From Hymenobacter sp. HSC-4F20 (lineage in GTDB: Bacteria; Bacteroidota; Bacteroidia; Cytophagales; Hymenobacteraceae), in contig NZ_JAHZTD010000004.1 of assembly GCF_019599275.1 (NCBI RefSeq), positions 124,001 through 188,000 on the forward strand: DNA of 64,000 nt, written 5' to 3'. The notes under the pieces are model-generated. The model was not told the origin of the DNA. It saw only the letters and a list, made by a program, of their open reading frames with translations, and did no database searches. A program made the position numbers and the translations under genes. Shown here piece by piece: positions 49,745 through 58,472 of the stretch. Position 1 is the stretch's first letter. The number at the start of each line of letters is the position of its first letter.

Positions 49745-51100
49745 CTACCGGGCCAGTAGCTTTTTCTTTTGCTGTGCAGCTTTAGCCGGCTGGTCGAGCC
49801 AGTAGTCGTCCAGCAAGGGCACAATTTCCTGCTCCAGAACCAGCTGCAGCCACTCTGAGGCTGCGGCAGGGGTAGGGGGCGGCTGGCAGAAGTAGCTGTG
49901 GCCGAGGCAGAAATCGGGGCCCAGCTCGGGGTCGTCGGCAATAACCTGGTTTAGCTCCGTAAGGCGGGTAGTAAGGCGACTGATGACAGCGGCCGGTACC
50001 TGCCGGGTAGCCAGAAACTCCTGCAAGGGCACGCCAAACTCGGGTTCCAGGTTCACGAAGGCAAACCGACGTCGCAGGGCGTAATCCAACGGGGCCAGGC
50101 TGCGGTCGGCCAGGTTCATGGTGCCAATCAGGTGCACGTTTTCGGGCACGAAGAAGGGGGGGCTGCCAGCCGGGGCGTAGGGGAGGCGCACGGCGTTGCG
50201 GGGTCCGCGCTTGTCGGCTTCCAGCAGGAGCAGCAGCTCCCCAAAAATGCGGGCTACGTTGCCGCGGTTCAGCTCATCAATCAGCAGGAAATAGGGCTGC
50301 TCCGGCTCCTGGGCCGCCCGCTGGCAAAAATCCACCAGAATGCCATCCTGAAGCCGAAAGTTGCCGGTCCCATCGGGCCGAAAACCCTGCACGAAGTCCT
50401 CGTAGCTGTAGCTTGGGTGAAACTGCACCAGCTCTACCCGCTGAGCATCGGTAGCACCCAGCTCCAGCCAGGCCAGGCGGCGGGCCAGAAACGTTTTACC
50501 CGTGCCGGGTGGCCCCTGCAGAATCAGGTTGCGGCGGCGGCGCAAAGCAGCAAGAGTTGTGTCCAGCTTTTCTTCGGAAAGAAAGAGCTCATTCAGCGCC
50601 TGCTGCCGGTTGTAGGGCTCTGGTGCGGGCCGCTGATACGTTGGCGCGGGTTCGTGTACTTCAGAGGGGGCAGGCGTTGCTTCCAGCTCGTTTGCGGCAT
50701 CGGGAGGGGTAGGGCGCCCTTGCTTCTTGCCCTTGGCTGGTGGGGTTTCGCGGGCAGCACCAATGTAAAGCTCTTGCATCTGCTCCTGAGCCGCCACATC
50801 GCCATCTAACAAAGGCGAGTTTTCGAGGGTAGGGCGCTTGGTAGCAATGGTGAAATCGAGCTGCTCCAGCACGCGGTTGGTCGGCGCGCCGGCGGGTAGG
50901 GGCCAGGGCGCATCAGCAACGCCGGTAGCCAACCGAAACGCCAGCTGCGCCACAGCCCGCGGCGCGTAGCGCTTACCTTTGAAAACCAGGTCGTAGACAG
51001 TGCTCAGGGGCATGCGGGGGCCCTCGTGGTCCATCTGACGAAGGGCCGCAATAACCTGGTCGCGGGTAAGGTGGGTAGGGTCGAGGTCGGGAGTCGGCAT
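49745..51100 (-). CDS. mcrB: McrB, GTPase subunit with ScoMcrA-like head
   Basis: 451 residues. Residues 1-90 (VIAALRQMDHEGPRMPLSTV, YDLVFKGKRYAPRAVAQLAF) match the N-terminal head domain seen in ScoMcrA and related type IV enzymes. Residues about 190-420 form the McrB AAA domain: Walker A LQGPPGTGKTFLARRL, Walker B YFLLIDELNRGNVARIFGEL, and the sensor GTMNLADRSLAPLDYALRRR. It binds modified DNA, uses GTP and recruits McrC. The central linker is low-complexity. Divergent in gene order from nothing; upstream is the sigma-54 regulator gene on the same strand. Confidence 0.92.
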   Translation of the reverse strand: MPTPDLDPTHLTRDQVIAALRQMDHEGPRMPLSTVYDLVFKGKRYAPRAVAQLAFRLATGVADAPWPLPAGAPTNRVLEQLDFTIATKRPTLENSPLLDGDVAAQEQMQELYIGAARETPPAKGKKQGRPTPPDAANELEATPAPSEVHEPAPTYQRPAPEPYNRQQALNELFLSEEKLDTTLAALRRRRNLILQGPPGTGKTFLARRLAWLELGATDAQRVELVQFHPSYSYEDFVQGFRPDGTGNFRLQDGILVDFCQRAAQEPEQPYFLLIDELNRGNVARIFGELLLLLEADKRGPRNAVRLPYAPAGSPPFFVPENVHLIGTMNLADRSLAPLDYALRRRFAFVNLEPEFGVPLQEFLATRQVPAAVISRLTTRLTELNQVIADDPELGPDFCLGHSYFCQPPPTPAAASEWLQLVLEQEIVPLLDDYWLDQPAKAAQQKKKLLAR

Positions 51101-51237
51101 CCGGTTCTAAAGTACGTTAAAACGCATTCGCCGCCATGTTTGCTCCCTCGGTGGTAAAATAGTACACGGGTGAGGTTGCCCTCTAAACCGGACCCGTTGG
51201 GCCGCGAGAAGGTCACCCTCACTTGGTCACGCTCTTA

Positions 51238-53334
51238 CTACTTTACTTCTACCGTCCGCTGAATGCCCAGCTTTTTCATGCGGGCTTCCAGGGTTTTGGG
51301 GTTGATGTCGAGCAGCACGGCCGCACCGTTGGGACCACTCACGCGGCCGCCCGTGCGGCGCAGGGCCGCCAGAATATGGTCGCGCTCCTGGTCTTTGAGG
51401 GTTTTGAGGGGGCCACCGGCTTCGGGCGCGGCGGGTGCTACCTGCGCAGCGGCCGAGAAGCCGGCAAACTCCAGAAACGGCCCCTGACTGACAATAACGG
51501 CTTGCTCCAGTACGTGCTCCAGCTCGCGCACATTGCCGGGCCAGCCGTACTGGCGCAGGGCTTTCAGGTCCCGTTCGCGCAGGCCGCGTACGGGTTTGCC
51601 CATTTGCTTGGTAAAGCGTTCCAGGAAGTGCCGCATGAGGGGCTCAATGTCCTCGGGCCGTTCGCGCAGGGGCGGTAGCTTAATTGGAAACACGTTGAGA
51701 CGGTAGTACAAATCGGCCCGGAAATGGCCGGCGGCTACCTCATCTTCCAACACCCGGTTGGTAGCGGCAATAACCCGCACGTCGGTATGAATAACGCGGC
51801 GGCCCCCGATGCGCTCAAACTCCTTTTCCTGCAGCACCCGCAGCAGCTTGGCTTGCAAATCGAGGGGTAGCTCGCCCACTTCGTCCAGGAAAATCGTGCC
51901 CCCATCTGCCAGCTCAAACTTGCCAATGCGCCGGTCGTGGGCTCCGGTAAAGGCGCCCTTTTCGTGGCCGAACAGCTCGCTTTCGATGAGTTGGGCGGGT
52001 AGAGCGGCGCAGTTAATTTTGATAAGTGCCCGCTCCTTGCGGGGCGAGAGGTTGTGCAGGGCCCGGGCCACTAGCTCCTTACCCGTTCCGGTTTCGCCGG
52101 TGATAAGCACGGTAGTATCGGTGGGGGCTACCTGGGCCAGGCGGGTGTACACCTGCTGCATCACGGCGCTACCCCCCACAAAGTCGTCGAGGCGGGCGGC
52201 GGCGGTGGTATTGATTTCGTCAATGAGGTAGGTCCGCTCCCGTTCCAACTGGGTACGCAGGGCATCAATCTGCTCGAAAGCCAGCACGTTCTGGATGGCC
52301 AGCCGGATTTGGGGCACCAGGGTCTGAATCAGCTCCAGGGTTTCTTCGGTGAAGGCCAGCGGCTGGTGGCTTGCCAGAATCAGGGCCGCGGCGGGCTCCC
52401 CGTTCGCATCCAGAGGAGCGCACAGGATGGATTGCGTGCCCCGCTGCTCACGGATGTAGCGCAGCAAATCATACTGCCGCGACAACGATTCAAAATCGGC
52501 TCCCACGTACACGGCGGGCTTTGAAAACAGCTCTACCACGGCTTCTTTATTCTGCACCGGATGGGGAAGGTCGTCGTAGCGGTTTTCATCCAACGGAGCG
52601 AAGGTGCCATCGGACTGCTTGTTGAATTCAGCCAGCGCCCGCACCGGTGAGTTTGGCTCCCGAACCCGGACCCCAAAGTAGTCGCAAGGCACTACGTGGT
52701 TGATTTCGGTGGCAATGGTCCGGAACAGCTCGCCGCGCTCCTTAATACTCAGCAGCGCATTGTTGAGGGCCAGCTGCATGGATTTTTCCTGCTCCCGCCG
52801 GGCCATATCCTCAAAAGCAAGGGTATTGGTAACCGCTACCGCCACCAAGCTGCCAATCTTTTCCAGCAGGTCTATATCGTTGGGCGAGAAGTCCGGATGA
52901 CGGCGGGCTACCAGGGACAGCAACCCAATCAGGTGCCCGCTTGTGCGAAGCGGCACTACCGTGAAATACCGCATGCCGCGCTCCAAGAGTGCGCCGAATG
53001 GCTGGTACTGGGGGTAAGTATCGAGCAGCTCGGTCAGATCATATTGGTGTAGGTGGGGCTGACGTACGAACAGCTCGATAGGGGTTCCCTCGATGGGCGT
53101 GCGGCCCAGAGGCTTTCGGCCAATCTGGTCGGGTAGGAGCATCTCCCCCAGGTAGTCGCGCAGGAATACGCGGCGGTACTGGTGCTCGGCGTCGAGCGTC
53201 AGGATGGTAATAGCATCGAAAGGGAAAATCAGGCGCAGCTTCTCCGTTACGCTCCGAAACAAGTCTTCCTTATTCCGGGTCGTGGCAATGGCATCGTTCA
53301 GATACAAAAGTAACGAGTCATCTTGATCTGGCAT
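51238..53334 (-). CDS. Sigma-54-dependent activator with two GAF domains
   Basis: 698 residues. Two GAF-like sensor regions (about 20-165 and 195-360) precede a sigma-54 activation AAA+ domain: Walker A GETGTGKELVARAL, the GHEKGAFTGAHDRR loop that contacts sigma-54, and FLDEVGELPLDLQAKLLRVL. A C-terminal Fis-type helix-turn-helix follows (RDHILAALRRTGGRVSGPNG, AAVLLDINPKTLEARMKKLG). The layout is FhlA-like. It is divergent from the tolC-usp-hlyD-DHA2 operon, and the gap contains paired palindromes and a -24/-12-like site, so it probably activates that operon. Confidence 0.93.
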   Translation of the reverse strand: MPDQDDSLLLYLNDAIATTRNKEDLFRSVTEKLRLIFPFDAITILTLDAEHQYRRVFLRDYLGEMLLPDQIGRKPLGRTPIEGTPIELFVRQPHLHQYDLTELLDTYPQYQPFGALLERGMRYFTVVPLRTSGHLIGLLSLVARRHPDFSPNDIDLLEKIGSLVAVAVTNTLAFEDMARREQEKSMQLALNNALLSIKERGELFRTIATEINHVVPCDYFGVRVREPNSPVRALAEFNKQSDGTFAPLDENRYDDLPHPVQNKEAVVELFSKPAVYVGADFESLSRQYDLLRYIREQRGTQSILCAPLDANGEPAAALILASHQPLAFTEETLELIQTLVPQIRLAIQNVLAFEQIDALRTQLERERTYLIDEINTTAAARLDDFVGGSAVMQQVYTRLAQVAPTDTTVLITGETGTGKELVARALHNLSPRKERALIKINCAALPAQLIESELFGHEKGAFTGAHDRRIGKFELADGGTIFLDEVGELPLDLQAKLLRVLQEKEFERIGGRRVIHTDVRVIAATNRVLEDEVAAGHFRADLYYRLNVFPIKLPPLRERPEDIEPLMRHFLERFTKQMGKPVRGLRERDLKALRQYGWPGNVRELEHVLEQAVIVSQGPFLEFAGFSAAAQVAPAAPEAGGPLKTLKDQERDHILAALRRTGGRVSGPNGAAVLLDINPKTLEARMKKLGIQRTVEVK

Positions 53335-53378
53335 GGCGGTTCAGTAAAGCTCAGGTGTAACGGAGAAGCAGTAAATAG

Positions 53379-53425
53379 TCCTTAAATATCAGGAACAATA
53401 GTGAGGATATCCTTATATATAAGGA
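53379..53425. promoter_or_regulatory. Paired palindromes, candidate enhancer sites for the sigma-54 activator
   Basis: TCCTTAAATATCAGGA (53379-53394) and TCCTTATATATAAGGA (53410-53425) share the pattern TCCTTAwATATmAGGA. The second is a perfect palindrome. The centres are 31 bp apart, about three helical turns, so dimers would sit on the same face. They lie about 110-160 bp before the -24 element, normal for activator binding. Confidence 0.65.
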
Positions 53426-53533
53426 AAAATTAACCCTATCAAGAAAGTGTGCTACTACACCACGGAAAAATATTTTATGCGTTTTCAGGGCTTAAACGGA
53501 GTTTCGAGGTCGGATTAAAATGATTTTAACGGA

Positions 53534-53550
53534 TTGGCACGTGGTTAGGT
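53534..53550 (+). promoter_or_regulatory. Candidate sigma-54 promoter of the efflux operon
   Basis: TTGGCACG at 53534-53541 is a perfect -24 element. At the right spacing, TAGGT (53546-53550) stands for TTGCT of the -12 element, with two mismatches. The tolC start follows at 53582. Confidence 0.5.
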
Positions 53551-53581
53551 AAGTGGCAGGCATCCATAAGCTGTTTTAGAT

Positions 53582-54922
53582 ATGCTTTTCCGACCACATT
53601 ATACCGCACCACTGCTAGCCACCTTAGGGTTGCTGGTAGGAAATGCGGCCCATGCGCAGGTACCAATTGCCACTGCCACGGCGGGCGACTCCCTGACGCT
53701 GGAAACCACTGTCCGCTCAGTGTTGGATGCCAACCCGGCCATCAATGCCCTGCAGGAGGAAGTAAACCAAGCGCAGAGCCGCCTCGACGAATCTCGGACG
53801 GCCTTGCGTCCTATCGTGGATGGCACGGCCAGCTACACCCGCGTCGACCCGCAGGTGAAGCTGCAGCTCAGCCCCGACGCACCGGCTTTTCAGCTGGCAC
53901 CCAATAATAACTACGACGCTCACGTAACGGCCCGCTACACCGTGCTGGATTTCGGGCGGGTAAATGCGGCCATTGAGGCGGCGCGCACCCGCTCCATCAC
54001 GGCGGCCGACCAAATCAACGTAACCCGCCGCGACCTGGCCTACGCCGCCGCGCAGAGCTACTACAGCATTCTGTTCGCCCGCGAAGCCATTCGGGTGCAG
54101 GATGCCCAGATTGCTTCCCTTAAGCAGCACCAGCGCGAAATGGAGAAGCGCGTGCAAGGTGGGGTAAGCACCAATTTTGACGTGACAACCACTCAGGTGC
54201 GCATTGCTCAGGCCCAGGACCGCAAAATTGACCTGCAAAACCAGCTGCGCAACCAGGAAATCCAGCTGGCCCGCCTGCTGCACCGTCCCGAATCGGAGGT
54301 TGTGCCCGTGCGAGGCCGGTTTGAGTACAATCCGCAGTCGATAGACGTAGCTGCTGCCCTGACGAGAGGCGCCGAAAACCGCCCCGAGGTGAAGCTGGCG
54401 AAAGATGCCGAGGCTACGGCCGCCGCCCAGCTGCGGGTAGCCGAAACCAGCAACAAGCCTTCCCTGAGCGTACTGGCCCAGGCCGGGGGCAAAAACGGCT
54501 ACATCGTGCCTAACCTGGAGCGTTTCCGCTTCAACACGGTAGCGGGCGCCCAGCTCTCTATTCCGATTTACGACGGCGACCGGAACAAGTACCAGCGCGC
54601 CGCGGCTCAATCGGCTATTAAAGGAGCCCAGGCCCGCACTCAGGATACCCAGGAGCAAGTACGCGCCGACGTGCTGCAAGCCGTGAACAACATGCAGTCC
54701 AGCACCGCCCGCTACGACAACTCCCAGGTGCAGATTACCCAGGCTGCGGACGCCCTCACCCGCGCCCAGGCCCGCTACCGCTACGGCGTCGGCTCGAACC
54801 TTGACGTGCTGGATGCGGAAACCCAACTGGCGCAGTCGCGCCTCTCGCGCCTGCAGGCCATCTACAACTATACCCTCGGCCAATACCAGCTCCGCCGGGC
54901 CACCGGCGAGCAGATTTGGTAA
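53582..54922 (+). CDS. TolC-family outer membrane efflux protein
   Basis: 446 residues. The signal peptide is cut near NAAHAQV. The paired TolC repeats are visible: LRPIVDGTASYTRVDPQVK, VLDFGRVNAAIEAARTRSI and then IPIYDGDRNKYQRAAAQSAI and RYRYGVGSNLDVLDAETQLA. It forms the trimeric outer-membrane channel of an efflux pump. First gene of a four-gene plus-strand operon and preceded by the sigma-54-like promoter. Confidence 0.93.
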   Translation: MLFRPHYTAPLLATLGLLVGNAAHAQVPIATATAGDSLTLETTVRSVLDANPAINALQEEVNQAQSRLDESRTALRPIVDGTASYTRVDPQVKLQLSPDAPAFQLAPNNNYDAHVTARYTVLDFGRVNAAIEAARTRSITAADQINVTRRDLAYAAAQSYYSILFAREAIRVQDAQIASLKQHQREMEKRVQGGVSTNFDVTTTQVRIAQAQDRKIDLQNQLRNQEIQLARLLHRPESEVVPVRGRFEYNPQSIDVAAALTRGAENRPEVKLAKDAEATAAAQLRVAETSNKPSLSVLAQAGGKNGYIVPNLERFRFNTVAGAQLSIPIYDGDRNKYQRAAAQSAIKGAQARTQDTQEQVRADVLQAVNNMQSSTARYDNSQVQITQAADALTRAQARYRYGVGSNLDVLDAETQLAQSRLSRLQAIYNYTLGQYQLRRATGEQIW

Positions 54923-54926
54923 CGGT

Positions 54927-55013
54927 GAATGAGTAGCTGAGTGAATGAGTGAGTCGTCTCTTCCGGCTGCCTGTTCACTCCATCACTTCGCTCATTCACT
55001 CACTTACTCATTC
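54927..55013. repeat. Imperfect inverted repeat between tolC and usp genes
   Basis: 23-base arms at 54927-54949 (GAATGAGTAGCTGAGTGAAT plus GAG) and 54991-55013 are complementary with two mismatches. The hairpin fills nearly the whole gap between stop and start codons. Confidence 0.65.
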
Positions 55014-55019
55014 CCCAAC

Positions 55020-55445
55020 ATGACCATCCTGTGTCCGATTGATTTTTCTGCCGTGACGGAGGCGGTGGTAAAGTACTCGGCTGCTCTGGCGGCGGGTACG
55101 GGCGCGGAGCTGCGGCTGCTACACGTGTTGGAGCCGGAGCCCCGGGCTACCACGGCCCCCCACGATGATGTAGAGCTAGCCCGGCAGCTTGCTCAGCAGC
55201 GGGAGGCGGCGCTGGCAGCTGGTGCTCAGGTAACTACCGCCATTATTTCCGGCAATGCAGCCCGTGAAATCGTAGAAGAAGCGCGCCGCCACCCGGCCGA
55301 CATTATTGTAATTGGAGCGCATGGCCAAACGGGCCTGACGCGCTTTTTGATGGGTAGCACCGCCGAAACTGTCGTGCGAACCGCTCCGTGCGTGACGCTG
55401 TTAGTGAAACCCGGCTGCCCGAATGCGTACCGCCAATCGGCGTAA
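55020..55445 (+). CDS. Universal stress protein (UspA family)
   Basis: 141 residues from MTILCPIDFSAVTEA; the earlier frame start lies in the intergenic hairpin and is rejected. The ATP-binding pattern of the family is clear: IDFSAVTEAVVKYSA, RLLHVLEP and the C-terminal VIGAHGQTGLTRFLMGSTAE (GxxGx9GS). It is cytoplasmic. Its place inside an efflux operon driven by a GAF-domain activator suggests a shared stress signal. Confidence 0.92.
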   Translation: MTILCPIDFSAVTEAVVKYSAALAAGTGAELRLLHVLEPEPRATTAPHDDVELARQLAQQREAALAAGAQVTTAIISGNAAREIVEEARRHPADIIVIGAHGQTGLTRFLMGSTAETVVRTAPCVTLLVKPGCPNAYRQSA

Positions 55446-55514
55446 TATTTAGAGAGGAGGCGACCCGCTCGCCTGCTCTTCTCAACTCTCGACAACGACA
55501 ACCAAGTACCCAAC

Positions 55515-56618
55515 ATGGCAACTCCCGTTCAACACGATTCGGCCGTAGCGCCTACCCAATCTGCCGCTTACGAGCCGGTAGTGGAGGAACAAGAAGGTCG
55601 CTCGAAGCGCCCGATTATTTTTATCATTCTGGCCCTGTTACTGCTCGTAGGGGGGTACTTCGGCTGGCAGCGTTACCAGTTTGGCCAGACCCACGAGGAA
55701 ACCGACGATGCCCAGGTAGAAGGCGACGTGTACCCCATTCTGCCCCGCGTTTCGGGCCCGGTGCTGGAAGTGAAGGTAGAAGACAACCAGCCGGTGAAAA
55801 AAGGCGACGTGCTGGTGACCGTAGACCCGGCCGACTACCAGCAGCGTGTGAATGCCGCTGAAGCCGCCCTGGCCGCCGCCCAGGCCAACGTAGTGGCCGC
55901 GCGCGCCGCCGTAGGCACTGCCCAAGCCAACGTAAGCACGGCGCAGGCTACCATCGGGGTAAGCGACGCTAACCGTTCCCGCCTGGAGAAAGACCTGAAG
56001 CGCAGCCAGTTCCTGCGCAAGGAAGACATCATTCCGCAAAGCGAGTACGACGCCGTACAAGCCAACCTGAAATCGACGACGGCCCAGCGGGCTACGGCCC
56101 AGCAGCAGGTGCGCGTGGCCCAGCAGCAGGTAGAAGCCGCGCGCCAGCAGGTAGCCGTAGCCGAAGCCGTAGTAAAGCAGCGCCAGGCCGACCTCGATAA
56201 CGCGCGTCTGCAGCTAAGCTATACCACCATCACGGCGCCCGCCAACGGCATCGTGAGCAAGAAAAGTGTGCAGCCCGGCCAGCTCGTGAGCCCTAATCAG
56301 CAGCTTATGGGGTTGGTAGCCAGCGGCAACACCTGGATTATCGCCAACTTCAAGGAAACTCAGCTGGAGAATATGAAAATAGGCCAGCCGGTGCAGATTG
56401 AGGTAGACGCCTACCCGAACGAAGAATTCTCCGGCCACATCGAGTCGCTGTCAGCGGCTACGGGCGCCCGTTTTGCCCTGCTGCCTCCTGATAATGCCTC
56501 GGGCAACTTCGTGAAAGTAACTCAGCGCGTGCCCGTCAAAATTGTGCTCGATAAAGTTGACCCCGAGCACCCCCTCCGCGCCGGTATGAGCGTGGTAGCG
56601 ACGGTGAAAACCAAGTAA
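55515..56618 (+). CDS. HlyD/EmrA-type membrane fusion protein
   Basis: 367 residues. One membrane anchor near 33-50 (RPIIFIILALLLLVGGYFGW), then a lipoyl-like half (EETDDAQVEGDVYPILPRVS, GPVLEVKVEDNQPVKKGDVL), a long coiled coil rich in A and Q (residues 110-240), and a beta-barrel part (GIVSKKSVQPGQLVSP). This is the EmrA/HlyD form that works with DHA2 transporters. It links the inner-membrane pump of the next gene to the TolC channel. Confidence 0.94.
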   Translation: MATPVQHDSAVAPTQSAAYEPVVEEQEGRSKRPIIFIILALLLLVGGYFGWQRYQFGQTHEETDDAQVEGDVYPILPRVSGPVLEVKVEDNQPVKKGDVLVTVDPADYQQRVNAAEAALAAAQANVVAARAAVGTAQANVSTAQATIGVSDANRSRLEKDLKRSQFLRKEDIIPQSEYDAVQANLKSTTAQRATAQQQVRVAQQQVEAARQQVAVAEAVVKQRQADLDNARLQLSYTTITAPANGIVSKKSVQPGQLVSPNQQLMGLVASGNTWIIANFKETQLENMKIGQPVQIEVDAYPNEEFSGHIESLSAATGARFALLPPDNASGNFVKVTQRVPVKIVLDKVDPEHPLRAGMSVVATVKTK

Positions 56619-56637
56619 TTTTTAGACTGGAGAACCA

Positions 56638-56702
56638 AGAAGTGAGAACCTAGACTTTTTCGTGAAGCCTCCGCCTAACCAAAAGTCTTCGTTCTCACTT
56701 CT
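56638..56702. repeat. Imperfect inverted repeat between hlyD and DHA2 genes
   Basis: 22-base arms at 56638-56659 (AGAAGTGAGAACCTAGACTT plus TT) and 56681-56702 are complementary with two mismatches. The left arm resembles the repeat at 2908-2969. Confidence 0.65.
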
Positions 56703-56724
56703 CTTTCTCACTTCTCAGCACCTA

Positions 56725-58296
56725 ATGGAAACCGGATTTACCAAGTGGATCATCGTCATTACGGTGGTGATGTGCTGCTTGCTGGAGCTTATCGATACCA
56801 GTATTGTAAACGTGGCCCTGACCCAGATGATGGGCAACCTTTCAGCCACGCAGCAGGAAGTAACCTGGGTAGTAGCTTCGTATGGCATTGCCAACGTTAT
56901 CGTGATTCCGATGACGGGCTTCCTGGCCGAGCAGTTTGGCCGCAAAAACTACTACCTCTTCTCCGTGGTGCTATTCACGCTGGCCTCCATGGCTTGCGGG
57001 CAGAGCACGAACATTTGGGAGCTGGTGGCCTTCCGCTTTATCCAGGGGGTAGGCGGCGGGGCGCTGATGGCTACCTCCCAGGCCATTCTGATTGACACCT
57101 TCCCGCCCAAGCAGCTGGCTCTGGGTCAGGCCTTGTTCGGCATGGGGGTTATTATTGGGCCCACCATTGGTCCGACGCTGGGCGGCTACATTGTGGATAA
57201 CTACGACTGGCCCTGGATTTTCTACGTGAACGTACCGGTAGGCGTACTGGCCAGCATCTTCACCATGCTGTTTATCCGCGACCCGGAGCGCATCAAGAAT
57301 GCCGTCCGCCGGCCGCTTGGTCAGATTGACTGGGCCGGTATCTTCCTGCTGATTCTGGGGGTAGGCTCACTGCAGCTGGTGCTGGAGCAGGGTGAAACCG
57401 AGGACTGGTTTGAAAGTGCTTACATCCTGTTTTTCACCACCCTGGCTGTAGTCGGGTTGGTAGGCTTCATTGTGCGGGAGCTGACGGCCAAGGACCCGAT
57501 TGTGGATTTGCGCGTGCTTACTCGCAGCCGCAACCTGTCCATCGGGGCCTTCCTGTCCTTCGTGCTGGGCTTCGGGCTGTTTGCCTCCGTGTTCGTATTC
57601 CCGATTTTCTGTCAGCGCATTCTGGGCTTTACCGCCGCTCAAACCGGGTTTATCCTGCTACCCAGTGCGTTGCTTTCGGGCATGATGATGCCCATTGTGG
57701 GTAAGATGATTCAGGCAGGCGTACCGCAGAAATTTATGCTGCCGGTAGGCTTCGGCATCTTCTTCATCTTCTCCTACTGGATGAGCACGCAGCTCTCGCC
57801 CACCGCCGGTGAGCACGACTTCTTCTGGCCCCTGATGCTGCGCGGCTTCGGGTTGGCCCTGCTCTTCCTGCCCATCACCACCATGTCGCTTTCCGGCATC
57901 AGCGGGAAAGATGCGGGGCAGGCCGCTGGCCTCACCGGCATGATCCGTCAGTTGGGTGGCTCGTTCGGGGTAGCGCTGGTAGGCACTTACCTGGAGCGCT
58001 CATTGGCTAAAAACCGGGTGGCCCTGCTGCCTAACATCTCCCTCTACGACCCGGAAACGCAGCAGCGCCTGCAAGCCTTCACGGCTAACTTTATGTCGAA
58101 GGGCGCCAGCTTCGTACAGGCCCAGCAGCAGGCCTACGCGGCTCTGGAAGGCACCCTGATGAAGCAGGTATCAATCATTACCTACGGTCAGATCTTCCTG
58201 ATGATTGGCACCTTCTTCCTGATTTGCGTGCCCTTGGTGCTCATCATTAAGCGTCCTAAACCCGGCGAGAAAGTAGACCTCAACGCTGCTCACTAG
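56725..58296 (+). CDS. DHA2-family MFS efflux pump (EmrB/QacA type)
   Basis: 523 residues from METGFTKWIIVITVVM; an upstream GTG frame start lies in the intergenic hairpin. Fourteen membrane segments are expected. Signature motifs include LLELIDTSIVNVALTQMMGN (motif D1), GFLAEQFGRKNYYLFS (motif A), ALFGMGVIIGPTIGPTLGGY (motif C) and PWIFYVNVPVG. It exports hydrophobic drugs or toxic ions by proton antiport as part of an EmrAB-TolC-like tripartite pump with the preceding genes. Confidence 0.94.
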   Translation: METGFTKWIIVITVVMCCLLELIDTSIVNVALTQMMGNLSATQQEVTWVVASYGIANVIVIPMTGFLAEQFGRKNYYLFSVVLFTLASMACGQSTNIWELVAFRFIQGVGGGALMATSQAILIDTFPPKQLALGQALFGMGVIIGPTIGPTLGGYIVDNYDWPWIFYVNVPVGVLASIFTMLFIRDPERIKNAVRRPLGQIDWAGIFLLILGVGSLQLVLEQGETEDWFESAYILFFTTLAVVGLVGFIVRELTAKDPIVDLRVLTRSRNLSIGAFLSFVLGFGLFASVFVFPIFCQRILGFTAAQTGFILLPSALLSGMMMPIVGKMIQAGVPQKFMLPVGFGIFFIFSYWMSTQLSPTAGEHDFFWPLMLRGFGLALLFLPITTMSLSGISGKDAGQAAGLTGMIRQLGGSFGVALVGTYLERSLAKNRVALLPNISLYDPETQQRLQAFTANFMSKGASFVQAQQQAYAALEGTLMKQVSIITYGQIFLMIGTFFLICVPLVLIIKRPKPGEKVDLNAAH

Positions 58297-58349
58297 CGCA
58301 GAGCTACGGAGTTGATGTTTTGTCAGCTCCTGTGAGCTTGCTTCCCAAA

Positions 58350-58389
58350 ACAAACGGCCCCGGCAACTGTAGTTGCCGGGGCCGTTTGT
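58350..58389 (+). terminator. Terminator of the efflux operon
   Basis: 19-base perfect arms at 58350-58368 and 58371-58389 (core CGGCCCCGGCAACT) with a 2-base loop, followed by CTTTT. It lies 54 bases after the DHA2 stop. Confidence 0.9.
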
Positions 58390-58472
58390 CTTTTAAAAAG
58401 GTTGATGACCTCAATGAAATAAGAGCCGTCTGAACGTCGAACTCGCTATTTCACTAACTCATTAGCTCCGCG

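Noticed and set aside
53717..54883. 388-codon minus-strand open frame
   Set aside because: Antisense of the TolC gene, with no family features.
54945..55019. Upstream start for the universal stress protein
   Set aside because: The extra 25 residues are encoded by the intergenic hairpin; family proteins start at the MTILCPIDFS position.
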